NCBI GenBank assembly: GCA_021372555.1
Contig: JAJFUI010000127.1
Coordinates: 1 to 56,989 of the forward strand
Direction: 5' to 3'
Length of the DNA: 56,989 bases
Origin: Planctomycetaceae bacterium
Lineage (GTDB): Bacteria; Planctomycetota; Planctomycetia; Pirellulales; Thermoguttaceae
Position numbers and translations under genes: made by a program. The notes under the pieces are model-generated. The model was given only the letters and a program-made list of their open reading frames with translations, was not told where the DNA came from and did no database searches. This document shows, one piece after another, positions 17,001-26,042 of this stretch; positions within the stretch are counted from its first letter, which is position 1, and every line of letters starts with the position of its first letter.

Positions 17001-18371
17001 ATGTACTGCAGCGACGACGACCGCGCCATGGATGGCTACCGAACCGATCCGTCGGAGGGGAAACCAGCCAGTAACTTGCGCAGACTGCGGCAAGCCCGGC
17101 GGGGGCGCGTTGACGAAGTGCAGCCACCGGCGAAAACGTGCCGAACCACTGACAGAGATAGTCCCCGCATACGCTTACGAAGACAGCCGCATCAACCCGT
17201 GTCCCTTGCAAGCTCCAGTTCGTTCCAGCGGCACGGCCAGCGTGACGATCGCCGCCGCCGGTTGCTAACCGACGAGTTGTGCAACTCGGACGAGCCAGCC
17301 GCGCAGCCGGATTGGCCGGAAAGGGAACTGCAACGGCCGAAATCGGAGCACTACGGGGACGCGGAATTTCTTGGCCAGCAGTGGCGTCTGCTTGATCTGG
17401 TTCCTCGGCGGCTGCTTGTGCTTGGACCGCTGCTGACGCTAATGGGTGCAGCCATCGGGGGGCTTGTCGCGGCGTACTCCTGGATGTGCGAGCACGCCGC
17501 GGCCGGCGGAAGTCGTTTTGCCGCCTTGGAAATCGACGCCAAGGGGAGCCTCGCCTGCTGGCTGTCCTCGCTGATGCTGCTCGCCGCGGCATTTGTCGCG
17601 ATACTGATCTACTCCGTTCGCCGTCATCGAACGGACGACTACCAAGGCCGCTACCGAGTGTGGCTCTGGGCCGCCGGCTACTGGCTGTTGCTGGCGACGG
17701 ATCAGGCTGCCAGCCTTCGCGAGGCCTTTCAAGCCACGATGATCGCGATAACGGGGACTCCGCTTCTCGGCGATGGCACACTGTGGTGGGTCGCCGGTTA
17801 CGTTTTGATCTTCGTGGCGGTTGGCTCCCGACTGCTGATCGACATGTGGCCTAGCCGGCTTTCCCTTGCAGCCATGCTAGCAGCTATCGCGGCGTTCCTA
17901 TTGGCGATGGTCGGCCGAATGGGCTGGGTTTTCCTGGGCGAAGGCGCTCAGGCCGTAATGTGCCAGGCCGGCATTGAAATGGCTGCCCAGTTGCTGCTGC
18001 TGTCGGCAATGGCGATTCATGCCCGGTGCGTGTTGCTCGACGCCGAAGGCTTGCTGCCTGTCAAAGTGCAACCGAAAGAGAAGGCGGCGCCCGCGGAACC
18101 CGTCAAGGAGGCGGTGGTTGCGAATGACAGGAAGGACACCGCTCCGTCCACTGAGACTGGGCGATGGACGAAGATCGACCCGCCGCACACTGCCTCGCGG
18201 TCGGCGGATCAGCGGCCAGCTACCACGTCTGCCAGTTCCGTAGCATCGGCGGAGCCGTCCCGCACGGCCGAGCCACCGGCGCCGTTAAGCCGCAAGTTGA
18301 ACAAGGCCGAGCGGAAGGCGATGAAGGAGCGGCTGCTCCGAGAACGGACAGGCCGCGAGCGGGATTGGTAA
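17001..18371 (+). CDS. Multi-span membrane protein with basic N-terminal region
   Basis: A 456-residue protein. Residues of about 140-360 hold six or seven hydrophobic helices (LLVLGPLLTLMGAAIGGLVA, CWLSSLMLLAAAFVAILIY, LWLWAAGYWLLLATDQAASL type, then WWVAGYVLIFVAVGSRLLI). The tail is charged, proline-rich and ends with LNKAERKAMKERLLRERTG. The N-terminal 130 residues in this frame are arginine-rich and out-of-frame in look. In the next frame (ATG at 17032) one reads TCADCGKPGGGALTKCSH, a zinc-ribbon start, so a frameshift near 17110-17260 is possible. The start is therefore uncertain. No family is recognised. Confidence 0.7.
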   Translation: MYCSDDDRAMDGYRTDPSEGKPASNLRRLRQARRGRVDEVQPPAKTCRTTDRDSPRIRLRRQPHQPVSLASSSSFQRHGQRDDRRRRLLTDELCNSDEPAAQPDWPERELQRPKSEHYGDAEFLGQQWRLLDLVPRRLLVLGPLLTLMGAAIGGLVAAYSWMCEHAAAGGSRFAALEIDAKGSLACWLSSLMLLAAAFVAILIYSVRRHRTDDYQGRYRVWLWAAGYWLLLATDQAASLREAFQATMIAITGTPLLGDGTLWWVAGYVLIFVAVGSRLLIDMWPSRLSLAAMLAAIAAFLLAMVGRMGWVFLGEGAQAVMCQAGIEMAAQLLLLSAMAIHARCVLLDAEGLLPVKVQPKEKAAPAEPVKEAVVANDRKDTAPSTETGRWTKIDPPHTASRSADQRPATTSASSVASAEPSRTAEPPAPLSRKLNKAERKAMKERLLRERTGRERDW

Positions 18372-18514
18372 GCTGTACCAGGACGCCCAGAGCGCGCGCC
18401 CCCGCTTGTTCGCCCGTCAGTGATGTGGCACGATAAAAGTTTGCGCCAGCCGAACAGTCTGCCGCTTCCCCGTCTGCCATTACGCACTGTCCCCAAACCA
18501 TTGGCCACATCCCC

Positions 18515-20065
18515 ATGTTTCGCACCCGTTTCGCTCCGAGTCCCACCGGCTATCTGCATATTGGCGGCGTACGGACTGCGCTGTTCAACTGGTTGCTGGC
18601 CCGGCAACAGGGCGGACAGTTCATCCTGCGAATTGACGACACTGACCAGCAGCGAAACGTGCACGAGGCGCTCCAGCCAATCCTCGACGGGCTCCGCTGG
18701 CTCGGCATCGACTGGGACGAGGGCCCCGACGTTGGCGGGCCGTTTGGACCATACTACCAATCGCAGCGGTCGGATCGCTACAAAGCAGCCGTTGAGCGGC
18801 TCCTGGCCGGCGGCCACGCATACTACGACTACTCCACGCCGGAGGAACTGAAAGCAGAGCGTGAAGCGGCGGAGCGGGAGAAACGCCCCTTCCGGTATAG
18901 CCGCCGTTTCATGGCCACGACGGCGGCCGAGCGGACGGCGTTTGAGTCGCAGGGTCGGCAGGCTGTGGTGCGGCTGAAGATGCCAACCGAGGGAACGCTC
19001 GCGTTGGACGATTTGGTGCGAGGGCGGGTCGAGTTCGCCTGGCTGAGTGAGCAGGACCACGTCATTCAGCGTGCGGACGGCACGTGCCTCTATCACTTGG
19101 CCAACGTGGTGGACGACTACGATTTTCAGATAACGCACGTCGTTCGGGCTGAGGAGCACCTGTCGAATACGCCGCGGCAGGTATTCATGCTCGAAGCGCT
19201 CGGCTACCCCAGGCCGGCATACGCGCACCTGCCGTTCGTCGCGGAACCCGGCAGCCGCAACAAGCTGAGTAAGCGAAAGCTGGACAAGTATCTGAAGAAC
19301 CGCGACTTTGCCGCGCTCGTTGAGCACGCAAGGATGATCGCGCAAAAAATAGGCCACCCTGTTGATGCCGACGCCTTTAACCCGGTGATCGTGGATTTCT
19401 ATCAGACGGTCGGCTACCTGCCAGACGCAATTATCAACTACATGGCGTTGCTCGGCTGGTCACTCGATGACAAGAGCGAGCATTTCAGCCGCCAGGAGCT
19501 AATCGAGAAGTTTTCGTTGGCGCGAGTGAACAAGGCCCCCGCCAGCTTCGATCCGCAAAAGCTCATGGCGTTCGAGGATTGGCATTTCCAGCAATTGCCG
19601 CCGACGCGAAAGCGGGAGTTGGCGATGCCTTTTCTGGAAAAGGCCGGACTCGTTGCATCGCCGCCATCGGATGAGGAGAGTTTGCTTGCGGAGAAAGTCA
19701 TTGCTGCTGCGGGTGACCGCATCAAGATGGCGGGCGACATTCTGATGTTCGCCTACTTCTTTCAGCCCGACGAAAGCTTGGAATTCGACGACAAGGCGGC
19801 CAAGAAATATCTGCAAGCCGAGGGCGCCTCGCAACTGCTAGCGAAGTTCCGCTGCCGCTTGGCCACGGCTGAATCCTTCGACGTCACGACGCTTGAAGAG
19901 ACAATGCACGACTTCGTGGCGGCCGAGACAATCAAGATCGGACAGATCATTCATCCTGTCCGCGTCGCTGTTACGGGCCAATCCGTCGGCATGGGACTGT
20001 TCGACACACTGGCCATTCTGGGCCGCGACCGCTGCCTCCGACGAATTGACAGGGCACTGACTTGA
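18515..20065 (+). CDS. gltX: Glutamyl-tRNA synthetase
   Basis: A 516-residue class I aminoacyl-tRNA synthetase that charges tRNA-Glu. The HIGH motif region is [20 protein letters not shown] near the start and the KMSKS motif is the variant [20 protein letters not shown] and the C-terminal anticodon-binding region ([20 protein letters not shown]) are typical of bacterial GltX. The start codon ATG at 18515 has no clear ribosome site. The gene ends 6 bp before the stop of a convergent receiver gene. Confidence 0.96.
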   Translation: MFRTRFAPSPTGYLHIGGVRTALFNWLLARQQGGQFILRIDDTDQQRNVHEALQPILDGLRWLGIDWDEGPDVGGPFGPYYQSQRSDRYKAAVERLLAGGHAYYDYSTPEELKAEREAAEREKRPFRYSRRFMATTAAERTAFESQGRQAVVRLKMPTEGTLALDDLVRGRVEFAWLSEQDHVIQRADGTCLYHLANVVDDYDFQITHVVRAEEHLSNTPRQVFMLEALGYPRPAYAHLPFVAEPGSRNKLSKRKLDKYLKNRDFAALVEHARMIAQKIGHPVDADAFNPVIVDFYQTVGYLPDAIINYMALLGWSLDDKSEHFSRQELIEKFSLARVNKAPASFDPQKLMAFEDWHFQQLPPTRKRELAMPFLEKAGLVASPPSDEESLLAEKVIAAAGDRIKMAGDILMFAYFFQPDESLEFDDKAAKKYLQAEGASQLLAKFRCRLATAESFDVTTLEETMHDFVAAETIKIGQIIHPVRVAVTGQSVGMGLFDTLAILGRDRCLRRIDRALT

Positions 20066-20071
20066 CGGAAC

Positions 20072-20488
20072 TCACAAGGCGACCGTCGCTGGCCGCGGAG
20101 GCAAGCCGATACGAAAAGCGTCGCGACGCCCGCTGGGTGAAAGGACGCGGCTCACCGCCATCGCCAACTCAGTGAACCCGGTGTTTTTGTCAACGCAGGC
20201 CATCGCATACCGCGCACGGGCGTCTACCGTGCACATATCGTCGTTGGCAGTATAGAGGATCAGCGGCAACTCCGGGGCAAGTGCGCTCAGTTGCTCGGCG
20301 ACCTCAAAACCGCTCATCCCCGGCATCCGAACGTCAAGCACCGCCACATCGACCTGCTCAACTCCGGCGGCGCTAATTGCCCCCGCGCCATCCTCCGCCA
20401 AAAGCACGCGGTAACCTTCGTCCTGGAAAACGCGGCGAAACAGTTCGCGGAAACTTCGGTCGTCGTCAACAAATAGGATCGTCTTCAC
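20072..20488 (-). CDS. Stand-alone response-regulator receiver domain
   Basis: A 138-residue single-domain receiver, starting with GTG at 20488. The acidic pocket VDDD (residues 7-10), the phospho-acceptor Asp52 in VLDVRMPGMSGFE, Thr80 (ILYTAND) and Lys101 (CVDKNTG) are all present. No DNA-binding or enzymatic output domain follows, so it would act CheY-like by docking to a partner, or as a phosphate relay. No histidine kinase is nearby. It is convergent with gltX. Confidence 0.9.
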   Translation of the reverse strand: MKTILFVDDDRSFRELFRRVFQDEGYRVLLAEDGAGAISAAGVEQVDVAVLDVRMPGMSGFEVAEQLSALAPELPLILYTANDDMCTVDARARYAMACVDKNTGFTELAMAVSRVLSPSGRRDAFRIGLPPRPATVAL

Positions 20489-20651
20489 GGGCTTTCCCCA
20501 CTCCTGGATGCTTGCTCAAGAGACCGCCCACTCTTCAGTTAGTTTACACGTGCAAGAACCGGCGCAAATCGGGGACGTGCTGGCGGCGCTATGGATGCTG
20601 CCCCTACTTTGGCATCAGGGATTTCCTGTGCAGCGAAGACGGAATCGCCAG

Positions 20652-21386
20652 CTACTTTGCGATGCGCAAGACATACAGCACCTGCGAGTTCAGAAGGGGT
20701 CCGGTCCAAGGCAGTGGCGACCAAGCTCGGCGCAGCACCTCGAAGCCGCCTTCGCGAAACAAGTCGTGCAGCTCCCAATGACGAAAGCCCACGTGACTGG
20801 AGATGTAGGCCCCCTGTTCGCCACGGGAGGAGCGGAGGCCCCAAAACGCTCGCCAAGCGTTCCTAATGCAAAGCCCATCGTTTCCCTGGCCGATGGCCCA
20901 TCTCGCGAGGTTTTTTGCGACTGACGCTGGGCCAACTTCCAAGGGCACGGTGATCACCAATCGGCCATCGGGCTTTAGAAGACGGTGGATGTCCGCTAAT
21001 ACGCGTCGCTGTTCTCCAGCAATCAGGTGTTCGAGGACCTCGCAGCATGCGATGCGGTCGAAACTGGCCTGTGCCAAGCCGCTGGTGCTGGCAATCGCCT
21101 CGATCGGAACGTCACGGGCCACACCTTCCAACTCCTGGAGCTGCGATGGTATTGGATCGTAGCCAACCAATCTGCAGTGCGGCCATCGTCGGGCAACGAG
21201 CGATAGCAGATGGCCATCACCGCAGCCATAGTCAAGAACCGTCTGACCATCGGCCAGCGCAAGCAGCTGGACAGTCTTTAGGAATCGTCTTCGGTGACTG
21301 AAGCGTTTCAGGGCAGATCGGCTGTCGATCGTCAGTTGCGAGTAGGGCATAGCAAACGCCGACGTTTGTTCGGGCAGCGAGACCAT
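20652..21386 (-). CDS. Class I SAM-dependent methyltransferase
   Basis: A 244-residue methyltransferase with the glycine-rich SAM motif VLDYGCGDGHLL, the acidic loop YDPIPSQLQELE and the region CCEVLEHLIAGEQRRVL, as in UbiE/Methyltransf_11-like enzymes. The RLLKPDGRLVITVP strand follows. I start at the ATG at 21386; ATG 21350 is an alternative, and the frame is open upstream to 21485. It lies 117 bp after the ketosynthase gene on the same strand, so it may be the last gene of the lipid operon and could methylate the acyl product, but this is inference from position. Confidence 0.85.
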   Translation of the reverse strand: MVSLPEQTSAFAMPYSQLTIDSRSALKRFSHRRRFLKTVQLLALADGQTVLDYGCGDGHLLSLVARRWPHCRLVGYDPIPSQLQELEGVARDVPIEAIASTSGLAQASFDRIACCEVLEHLIAGEQRRVLADIHRLLKPDGRLVITVPLEVGPASVAKNLARWAIGQGNDGLCIRNAWRAFWGLRSSRGEQGAYISSHVGFRHWELHDLFREGGFEVLRRAWSPLPWTGPLLNSQVLYVLRIAK

Positions 21387-21503
21387 CGAGCATCTGCAAA
21401 CCGCCTTCTCGATGCGTGCCAAGCATAGACGCCGCAAACGGCTGCGACAAAAGCCAAAGGCTTGACCGAACGTCTGCCCACGCAACGAGGGAATCAGCCG
21501 GCC

Positions 21504-22811
21504 TTAACCTTCGAACTGACGAACCGCCAACGAGATGTTTTGCCCGCCAAAACCGAAGCTGTTGTTTAACGCGATGCGGCACCGATGTTGCCGGGCGACA
21601 TTTGGAACGTAGTCCAGGTCGCAGTCGGGATCGACGTTCTCGTAGTTGGTCGTCGGCGGAACGACGTTGTCGCGGATCGCAAGCAGGCAGATGATGAGTT
21701 CCGTAGCGCCAGCGGCAGCGATCAGGTGGCCCAGCATGCTCTTCGTGCTGGAGACGGGAATCTTGTACGCTCGGTCGCCGAACACTTGCTTGATGGCTAG
21801 GCTTTCGACGCGATCGTTCACCGCGGTGCTGGTGCCGTGGGCGTTGATATAATCGACGTCTTCGATGCCCACTCCGGCGTCGGCCAATGCCATCTTTATG
21901 CAACTGATGGCGCCACGACCCTCGGGATGCGTATCGGTGATGCGGAATGCATCGGCCGTGGAGCCGTAGCCGACCACCTCGCCGTAGATTTTTGCCCCGC
22001 GGGCTTGAGCGCCTTCCAGATTCTCGAAAACGAGCATTGCGGAGCCCTCACCGAGGACAAATCCATCGCGGTCGCGATCGAACGGCCGCGACGCCCTCGT
22101 CGGCTCATCGTTGCGGGTGCTTAGAGCGGTCAGTAGGTTGAAGCCGGTGACGCCGAACGGATGGATCATCGAATGCGCGCCGCCCGAGAGCATCACGTCG
22201 GCCTCGCCGCGACGGATGATCTCCACGGCCTCGCCGATCGCCTGGCTGCTGGCCGCGCAAGCCGTCAGGCAATTGAGGTTTGGCCCCTCCGCTCCGAAGA
22301 GACTGGCCAGATGCCCGGCCGGCATGTTCGGCTCCTGCTCCAACTCCGTAATCGGGTGGAGCGTCTCAATTCCGCGACGAACGAATTTGGCGGAGTCGAG
22401 CTTATCACCACCGTTGAGACCGGCCATCATCATGCCGGTGAATCGATGGAAATCCTGTTGCCCTTCGCCAGCGCCGGTGTAGACACCGAATCGGGTGGAG
22501 GTGTAGGGCGCCGTGCCGGATCGGAAATCGAGTCCCGCGTCTTGCATCGCCTGTTTGGCAGCGCCAACAGCGAAATGCGTGTGTCGCCCCTGAAACTTCC
22601 AATCCTCTGGATTCTCGCCGACGCGGGAAACGTCCCAGCCACGGACTTCGGCGGCGATTTTGGTCGGGAACTGGCTGGCGTCAAAAAGGCTGATATAGCC
22701 GACGCCCGACTCGGCCGCCAAAAGCCGCCGCCACATCGTCTCGACGTCCGTACCCAGCGGCGTTACGCATCCGATGCCGGTAACTACCACGCGTCGTCTC
22801 ATGGCATTCAT
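21504..22811 (-). CDS. fabF: Beta-ketoacyl-ACP synthase (FabF-like)
   Basis: A 435-residue condensing enzyme. The catalytic triad is complete: Cys185 in TACAASSQA, His325 in NAHGTSTAVND and His362 in TKSMLGHLIAAAGA, with Lys357. This elongates an acyl chain by decarboxylative condensation with malonyl-ACP. It is somewhat longer than E. coli FabF, with an extra stretch around residues 115-165. The ATG overlaps the stop of the upstream dehydratase (ATGA); a second ATG at 22802 has a better spaced AAGGA. It could serve bulk fatty-acid synthesis or a specialised lipid, which the cluster suggests. Confidence 0.93.
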   Translation of the reverse strand: MNAMRRRVVVTGIGCVTPLGTDVETMWRRLLAAESGVGYISLFDASQFPTKIAAEVRGWDVSRVGENPEDWKFQGRHTHFAVGAAKQAMQDAGLDFRSGTAPYTSTRFGVYTGAGEGQQDFHRFTGMMMAGLNGGDKLDSAKFVRRGIETLHPITELEQEPNMPAGHLASLFGAEGPNLNCLTACAASSQAIGEAVEIIRRGEADVMLSGGAHSMIHPFGVTGFNLLTALSTRNDEPTRASRPFDRDRDGFVLGEGSAMLVFENLEGAQARGAKIYGEVVGYGSTADAFRITDTHPEGRGAISCIKMALADAGVGIEDVDYINAHGTSTAVNDRVESLAIKQVFGDRAYKIPVSSTKSMLGHLIAAAGATELIICLLAIRDNVVPPTTNYENVDPDCDLDYVPNVARQHRCRIALNNSFGFGGQNISLAVRQFEG

Positions 22812-23332
22812 TCCTTCCCATTCGCCGCTTCGATGAGTCCCCGCGGTGGCGTCAGCGGGCTGCCGTCGGCCGCTACCCCGATGTCAAACGCGCCCAAGAG
22901 CCGCATCATCCGAAGGAATGTCTCCGGATCGAAGAGGCTGCCGAGCTTCGGATGGTTGAGGTGGGCAAAGACCACCTCGGCTTCGGCATGCAGCACGCCG
23001 CCCTTGTGGCTCGTGGTGGTGACCATCGCGCCCTCTGGTCGAACGTACTCGATCTTAGCCGTGTAGATCAGTTGGTCGCCAGGGGTCGCTGCGCAGTGGA
23101 ATGTCGCCTTTGGAACCTTGGCCAGCACGACCTTTTCGCGGAACTGGTTGTGTTCGCAGACCAGCAGCCCGCCCGTCTGCGCCATTCCTTCAAGGATGAG
23201 GGAGTTTGGCAACATCGGGTAGTTGGGAAAGTGGTCGTGTAGATGGTCCTCGGACAGCGAAATGTTCTTGACGGCCTTGGCGTACCGCCCGCTGTGAAAC
23301 TCGACAAACCGATCAATCCAATACCATCGCAT
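22808..23332 (-). CDS. FabZ-like beta-hydroxyacyl-ACP dehydratase
   Basis: A 174-residue hot-dog-fold dehydratase. The signature HFPNYPMLPNSLILEGMAQ keeps catalytic His34 and Glu48, while the usual proline-glycine is proline-asparagine (LPN). The rest (VVLAKVPKATFHCAATPGDQ) fits FabZ/FabA-like strands. It would dehydrate 3-hydroxyacyl-ACP to trans-2-enoyl-ACP. It is the second dehydratase of the operon, after the one at 24739, so the pair may differ in chain length or isomerising ability. The stop overlaps the ketosynthase start by 4 bp. Confidence 0.88.
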   Translation of the reverse strand: MRWYWIDRFVEFHSGRYAKAVKNISLSEDHLHDHFPNYPMLPNSLILEGMAQTGGLLVCEHNQFREKVVLAKVPKATFHCAATPGDQLIYTAKIEYVRPEGAMVTTTSHKGGVLHAEAEVVFAHLNHPKLGSLFDPETFLRMMRLLGAFDIGVAADGSPLTPPRGLIEAANGKE

Positions 23333-23375
23333 AGCAGCTTTCGGCTTTCAGCCATCGGCCTTCAGCAATAATGAA

Positions 23376-23398
23376 CAGACGCAGTCCAGCTGCGTCTG
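23376..23398. repeat. 9-bp perfect hairpin between ACP and dehydratase
   Basis: CAGACGCAG (23376-23384) pairs with CTGCGTCTG (23390-23398) over a 5-nt loop. It lies inside the operon in the gap of 93 bp between the ACP stop and the next start. Confidence 0.6.
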
Positions 23399-23425
23399 CC
23401 CCGCGATCACTGAGGGCCGATTGTT

Positions 23426-23818
23426 CTAATCGGTGACTTCGACCTTGCCTTCAACGAAGCGGCACATGTCGGCCACGGTAAGGAGGCTGCCAAACTCCTG
23501 GACAGCCGGATTCTTCGCAAAGGCGTCAAGGTTGGCAAAGGGCATGCGTTTCCGCAGTTCGGCAATACCAGCTTCCGTGACCTTGCCGTCCTGGACGTAC
23601 GTGGCGTCGGTCAGGATGTCCTCCGGGAACAACTCGCCTCGGGGGATCTTGATGTCGAACGCCTTCTCCAAACGGAAAACGATGTCGAGGAAGTCGATCG
23701 ATTCGGCGCCGAGATCACCCACCAGCGTCGCTTGCGGGGTTACCTCCTCCTCGTCAACGCCCAGGGCTTCGACCAAGGCGGTGCGAATTTTTTCGAAGAC
23801 TTCTTCCTTTGTTGGCAT
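23426..23818 (-). CDS. Acyl carrier protein
   Basis: A 130-residue carrier protein. The phosphopantetheine attachment site is Ser40 in LVGDLGAESIDFLDIVFRLE, the hallmark of ACPs. GGGAGGT upstream is a good ribosome site. At 130 residues it is longer than the usual 80: the extra C-terminal part (DATYVQDGKVTEAGIAELRK onward) is acidic and helical, and may be a docking element. It lies between the ketoreductase and a dehydratase, and hairpins flank it on both sides. It is likely dedicated to this operon rather than being the housekeeping ACP. Confidence 0.92.
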   Translation of the reverse strand: MPTKEEVFEKIRTALVEALGVDEEEVTPQATLVGDLGAESIDFLDIVFRLEKAFDIKIPRGELFPEDILTDATYVQDGKVTEAGIAELRKRMPFANLDAFAKNPAVQEFGSLLTVADMCRFVEGKVEVTD

Positions 23819-23860
23819 GAGTGTGTTGACCTCCCGGACTCAATCAATTGACTTTCGTAG

Positions 23861-23910
23861 GGTGCGTGAAACGCACCACCACCACGAAACAACCGTGCGT
23901 TTCACGCACC
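23861..23910. repeat. Perfect 16-bp inverted repeat upstream of the ACP gene
   Basis: GGTGCGTGAAACGCAC (23861-23876) is the exact reverse complement of GTGCGTTTCACGCACC (23895-23910), with an 18-nt loop. A third, imperfect copy (GATGCGATTCACGCACC) lies at 23925-23941. It sits in the operon between the ketoreductase stop and the ACP start, and could stabilise or separate transcripts. Confidence 0.75.
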
Positions 23911-23956
23911 TAACTTGTTTTTCTGATGCGATTCACGCACCAAGCCTAATTTCTTC

Positions 23957-24709
23957 CTAGTGACTACCGAGACTTAAGCCGCCGTCAACACGGAGCACCT
24001 GCCCCGTGAGATAGGACGCCTCGTCACTGGCCAAAAAAGCGGCCGCGGCCGCGATCTCCTCAGGCCGGCCAATCCGTCGCAGCGGGATAATTTTCTGAAT
24101 CTGATCCCCGGCGATTCCACGAACCACTTGGCTCATATCCGTCTCGATCATGCCCGGGGCGATGGCATTGACGCGAACGCCCCGCGGGGCCAACTCTTTG
24201 GCCAGCGCGCGGCTAAGACCGTTGATCCCACCTTTGCTCGCTGCGTAATTGACTTGTCCGCGGGCTGCGAATTCTGCCGCGGTGCTCGACAAGTTGACGA
24301 TGCTGCCGCGACGCTTCATCATCATCGGCTGAGTCACCGCATGGCAGTAGTTGAACGTGCCGCCGAGGTTCGTGTCGATCACATCGCGCCATTGTTCCTG
24401 CGTCATGGCCCCCAGCAGGCCGTCGTGCACGATGCCTGCCGAATTAATGAGCACGTCGATTTGCCCCCATTGATCGAAGAGCGAATCGACGATTTCGTGA
24501 GCACGCTGCAGGTCGCGGACGTCGGCCTGAAGAGCAGTGGCTCGGCCCTCCGGCAAGTTCAATTCGGCCACTAACGATTCGGCGGCCTGCTGATTGCTCT
24601 GGTAGATAAACGCCACCTTGGCGCCCTCGGCAGCCAACCGCATGACGCATGCCCTGCCGATACCGCGGCTTCCGCCAGTGACAATCGCTGTCTTGCCTTC
24701 GAATCGCAT
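23957..24709 (-). CDS. fabG: 3-oxoacyl-ACP reductase
   Basis: A 250-residue short-chain dehydrogenase that reduces 3-oxoacyl-ACP with NADPH. The cofactor motif TGGSRGIG is at residues 11-18, the NAG-like motif is NSAG at 89, and the catalytic tetrad Asn114, Ser141, Tyr155 and Lys159 (NYAASKGG) is complete. The C-terminus DGGLSLGSH is typical of FabG. It is 29 bp downstream of the first dehydratase. The start has no strong ribosome site. Confidence 0.94.
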   Translation of the reverse strand: MRFEGKTAIVTGGSRGIGRACVMRLAAEGAKVAFIYQSNQQAAESLVAELNLPEGRATALQADVRDLQRAHEIVDSLFDQWGQIDVLINSAGIVHDGLLGAMTQEQWRDVIDTNLGGTFNYCHAVTQPMMMKRRGSIVNLSSTAAEFAARGQVNYAASKGGINGLSRALAKELAPRGVRVNAIAPGMIETDMSQVVRGIAGDQIQKIIPLRRIGRPEEIAAAAAFLASDEASYLTGQVLRVDGGLSLGSH

Positions 24710-24738
24710 GGAGAGTGAAGCCGACTGACGCCGGCGTG

Positions 24739-25239
24739 TTAATCTGTAGGGGTTTGCGTTGCTTCGGTTTGCGGATGATCGAGCAATGCCAACTGGCTCC
24801 GCAGGTCTTCCCGTGTGGCGGCGTCCGTCGACGCGTGGTGTGGGTTCGAGTCGGCTAAATTGTAGCAGCTCAGGATTAGGCGAGCGCTAACGACAATCCG
24901 CCCATCCACGGTCCCCGACGCTTTCAGCTTCGCCTCGCCATCGCCCAAGCTGATGAGCTCTGCGGTTACCGTCAGCGTTTGCCCGGGCTCGATAAAATGG
25001 GCGTACTTGACGTTATTGACCTGCTTAAGCACTACGATGCTATGGGCGAAGTCCTCGCTGGCTCGGACTAACCAGGCGCCAGCTTGGGTTAAGGTTTCGA
25101 GCATCAACACGCCGGGCATGACCGGAAAGTGCGGAAAGTGGTCCGCCAAATACTCTTCGGCCAATGTCAGCGACTTGAGCGCGGTGATGCGCTTGCCGGG
25201 CTCCAACTCGACGATACGGTCTACCAACGAGAATCGCAT
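24739..25239 (-). CDS. FabZ-like dehydratase, first gene of the acyl operon
   Basis: A 166-residue hot-dog-fold protein. HFPHFPVMPGVLMLETLTQA carries catalytic His34 and Glu48 in the full FabZ context (MPG). The C-terminal 40 residues are a polar tail (SNPHHASTDAATREDLRSQL). The start is ATG at 25239 with GAGAAG upstream; a TTG five codons earlier is less likely. It follows a strong promoter by about 30 nt and so is the promoter-proximal gene of the lipid operon (dehydratase, reductase, ACP, dehydratase, ketosynthase, methyltransferase). Confidence 0.9.
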   Translation of the reverse strand: MRFSLVDRIVELEPGKRITALKSLTLAEEYLADHFPHFPVMPGVLMLETLTQAGAWLVRASEDFAHSIVVLKQVNNVKYAHFIEPGQTLTVTAELISLGDGEAKLKASGTVDGRIVVSARLILSCYNLADSNPHHASTDAATREDLRSQLALLDHPQTEATQTPTD

Positions 25240-25274
25240 GGCTTCTCGAACCAAGGGAAAAACTCAAACCCCCT

Positions 25275-25303
25275 AGTATACAAATTGGGGTATCGGTCCA
25301 CAA
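25275..25303 (-). promoter_or_regulatory. Sigma-70-like promoter of the acyl operon
   Basis: On the minus strand, TTGTGG (25303-25298), a 17-bp spacer and TATACT (25280-25275). The predicted start lies about 30 nt before the first ATG. The spacer includes CCCC and the downstream side GGGG, making a short CCCC/GGGG inverted repeat around the -10 that could be an operator. Confidence 0.6.
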
Positions 25304-25540
25304 CACCTCTCGCCCACCTGCCAAAATGGCAGACTTCGCTGCGTGGCGGTCTACGGCACCCGCACGCATAAATCTTTGGCGAGTAAGCGCTAACAGCGAC
25401 GGCGACCGAACCGGCACGAGCTTTGCAACCTACGAATCGACAACGCGGCCGCTGCCGCCCAGCAAAATGTTGGGGGGGCGCGCTGCCGCGGTCTTGCACC
25501 ACGAATCACATTGCAGACCGAGCGAAAAGGAGGATTTGTC

Positions 25541-25978
25541 ATGGCACTAGGTTATCGCCCGCGACATCCGCTACACCAACTTCGCGACGAGATGGATCGG
25601 CTGTTAACCGGCTTCTTCGGACCGGCTGCCGAGGGCATTATGCCAGCGTTCCGAAACCAACCGGCCGTCAACGTTTGGGAACGGGACGATGTCGTCATGG
25701 TAGAGATGGAGGTGCCGGGGGTAAAAAGCGACCAGCTTGATCTCTCGGTGGCCGGCGCCGAGCTGTCGGTTCGCATCGAGCGGCCTGACACCGTCGAAGA
25801 AGGGACCGCATATCATCGTCGTGAACGGCCTGTCGGCCCGCTCACCCGGGTGATCCATCTGCCCGTCGAAGTTGACTCGAACCGCGTCGAAGCCCAACTT
25901 CGCGATGGGGTGCTGACGATCACCCTGCCGAAGGCCGAAAGCGCCAAGGCGCGAAAGATCAACGTGGTTGGAGCGTAA
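25541..25978 (+). CDS. Small heat-shock protein (Hsp20), first of three
   Basis: A 145-residue alpha-crystallin-type chaperone that binds unfolding proteins without ATP. The start is fixed by a strong AAAAGGAGGA site. The alpha-crystallin core runs from about residue 40 (AVNVWERDDVVMVEMEVPGV) to RDGVLTITLPKAE, and the C-terminal RKINV is the IxI-type tail. It is the first of three tandem sHSP genes. No CIRCE element or obvious heat-shock operator is seen upstream. Confidence 0.92.
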   Translation: MALGYRPRHPLHQLRDEMDRLLTGFFGPAAEGIMPAFRNQPAVNVWERDDVVMVEMEVPGVKSDQLDLSVAGAELSVRIERPDTVEEGTAYHRRERPVGPLTRVIHLPVEVDSNRVEAQLRDGVLTITLPKAESAKARKINVVGA

Positions 25979-26042
25979 CAGATTCACACCGAAGAAAAGT
26001 GACGACGCGACTTGCCCACTTCAAGAAACAAGGAGAGCAAAC

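Noticed and set aside
18421..18440. TGGCAC followed by TTGC upstream of gltX, like a sigma-54 promoter
   Set aside because: The spacing is 9 instead of 5 bases, so the site does not fit.
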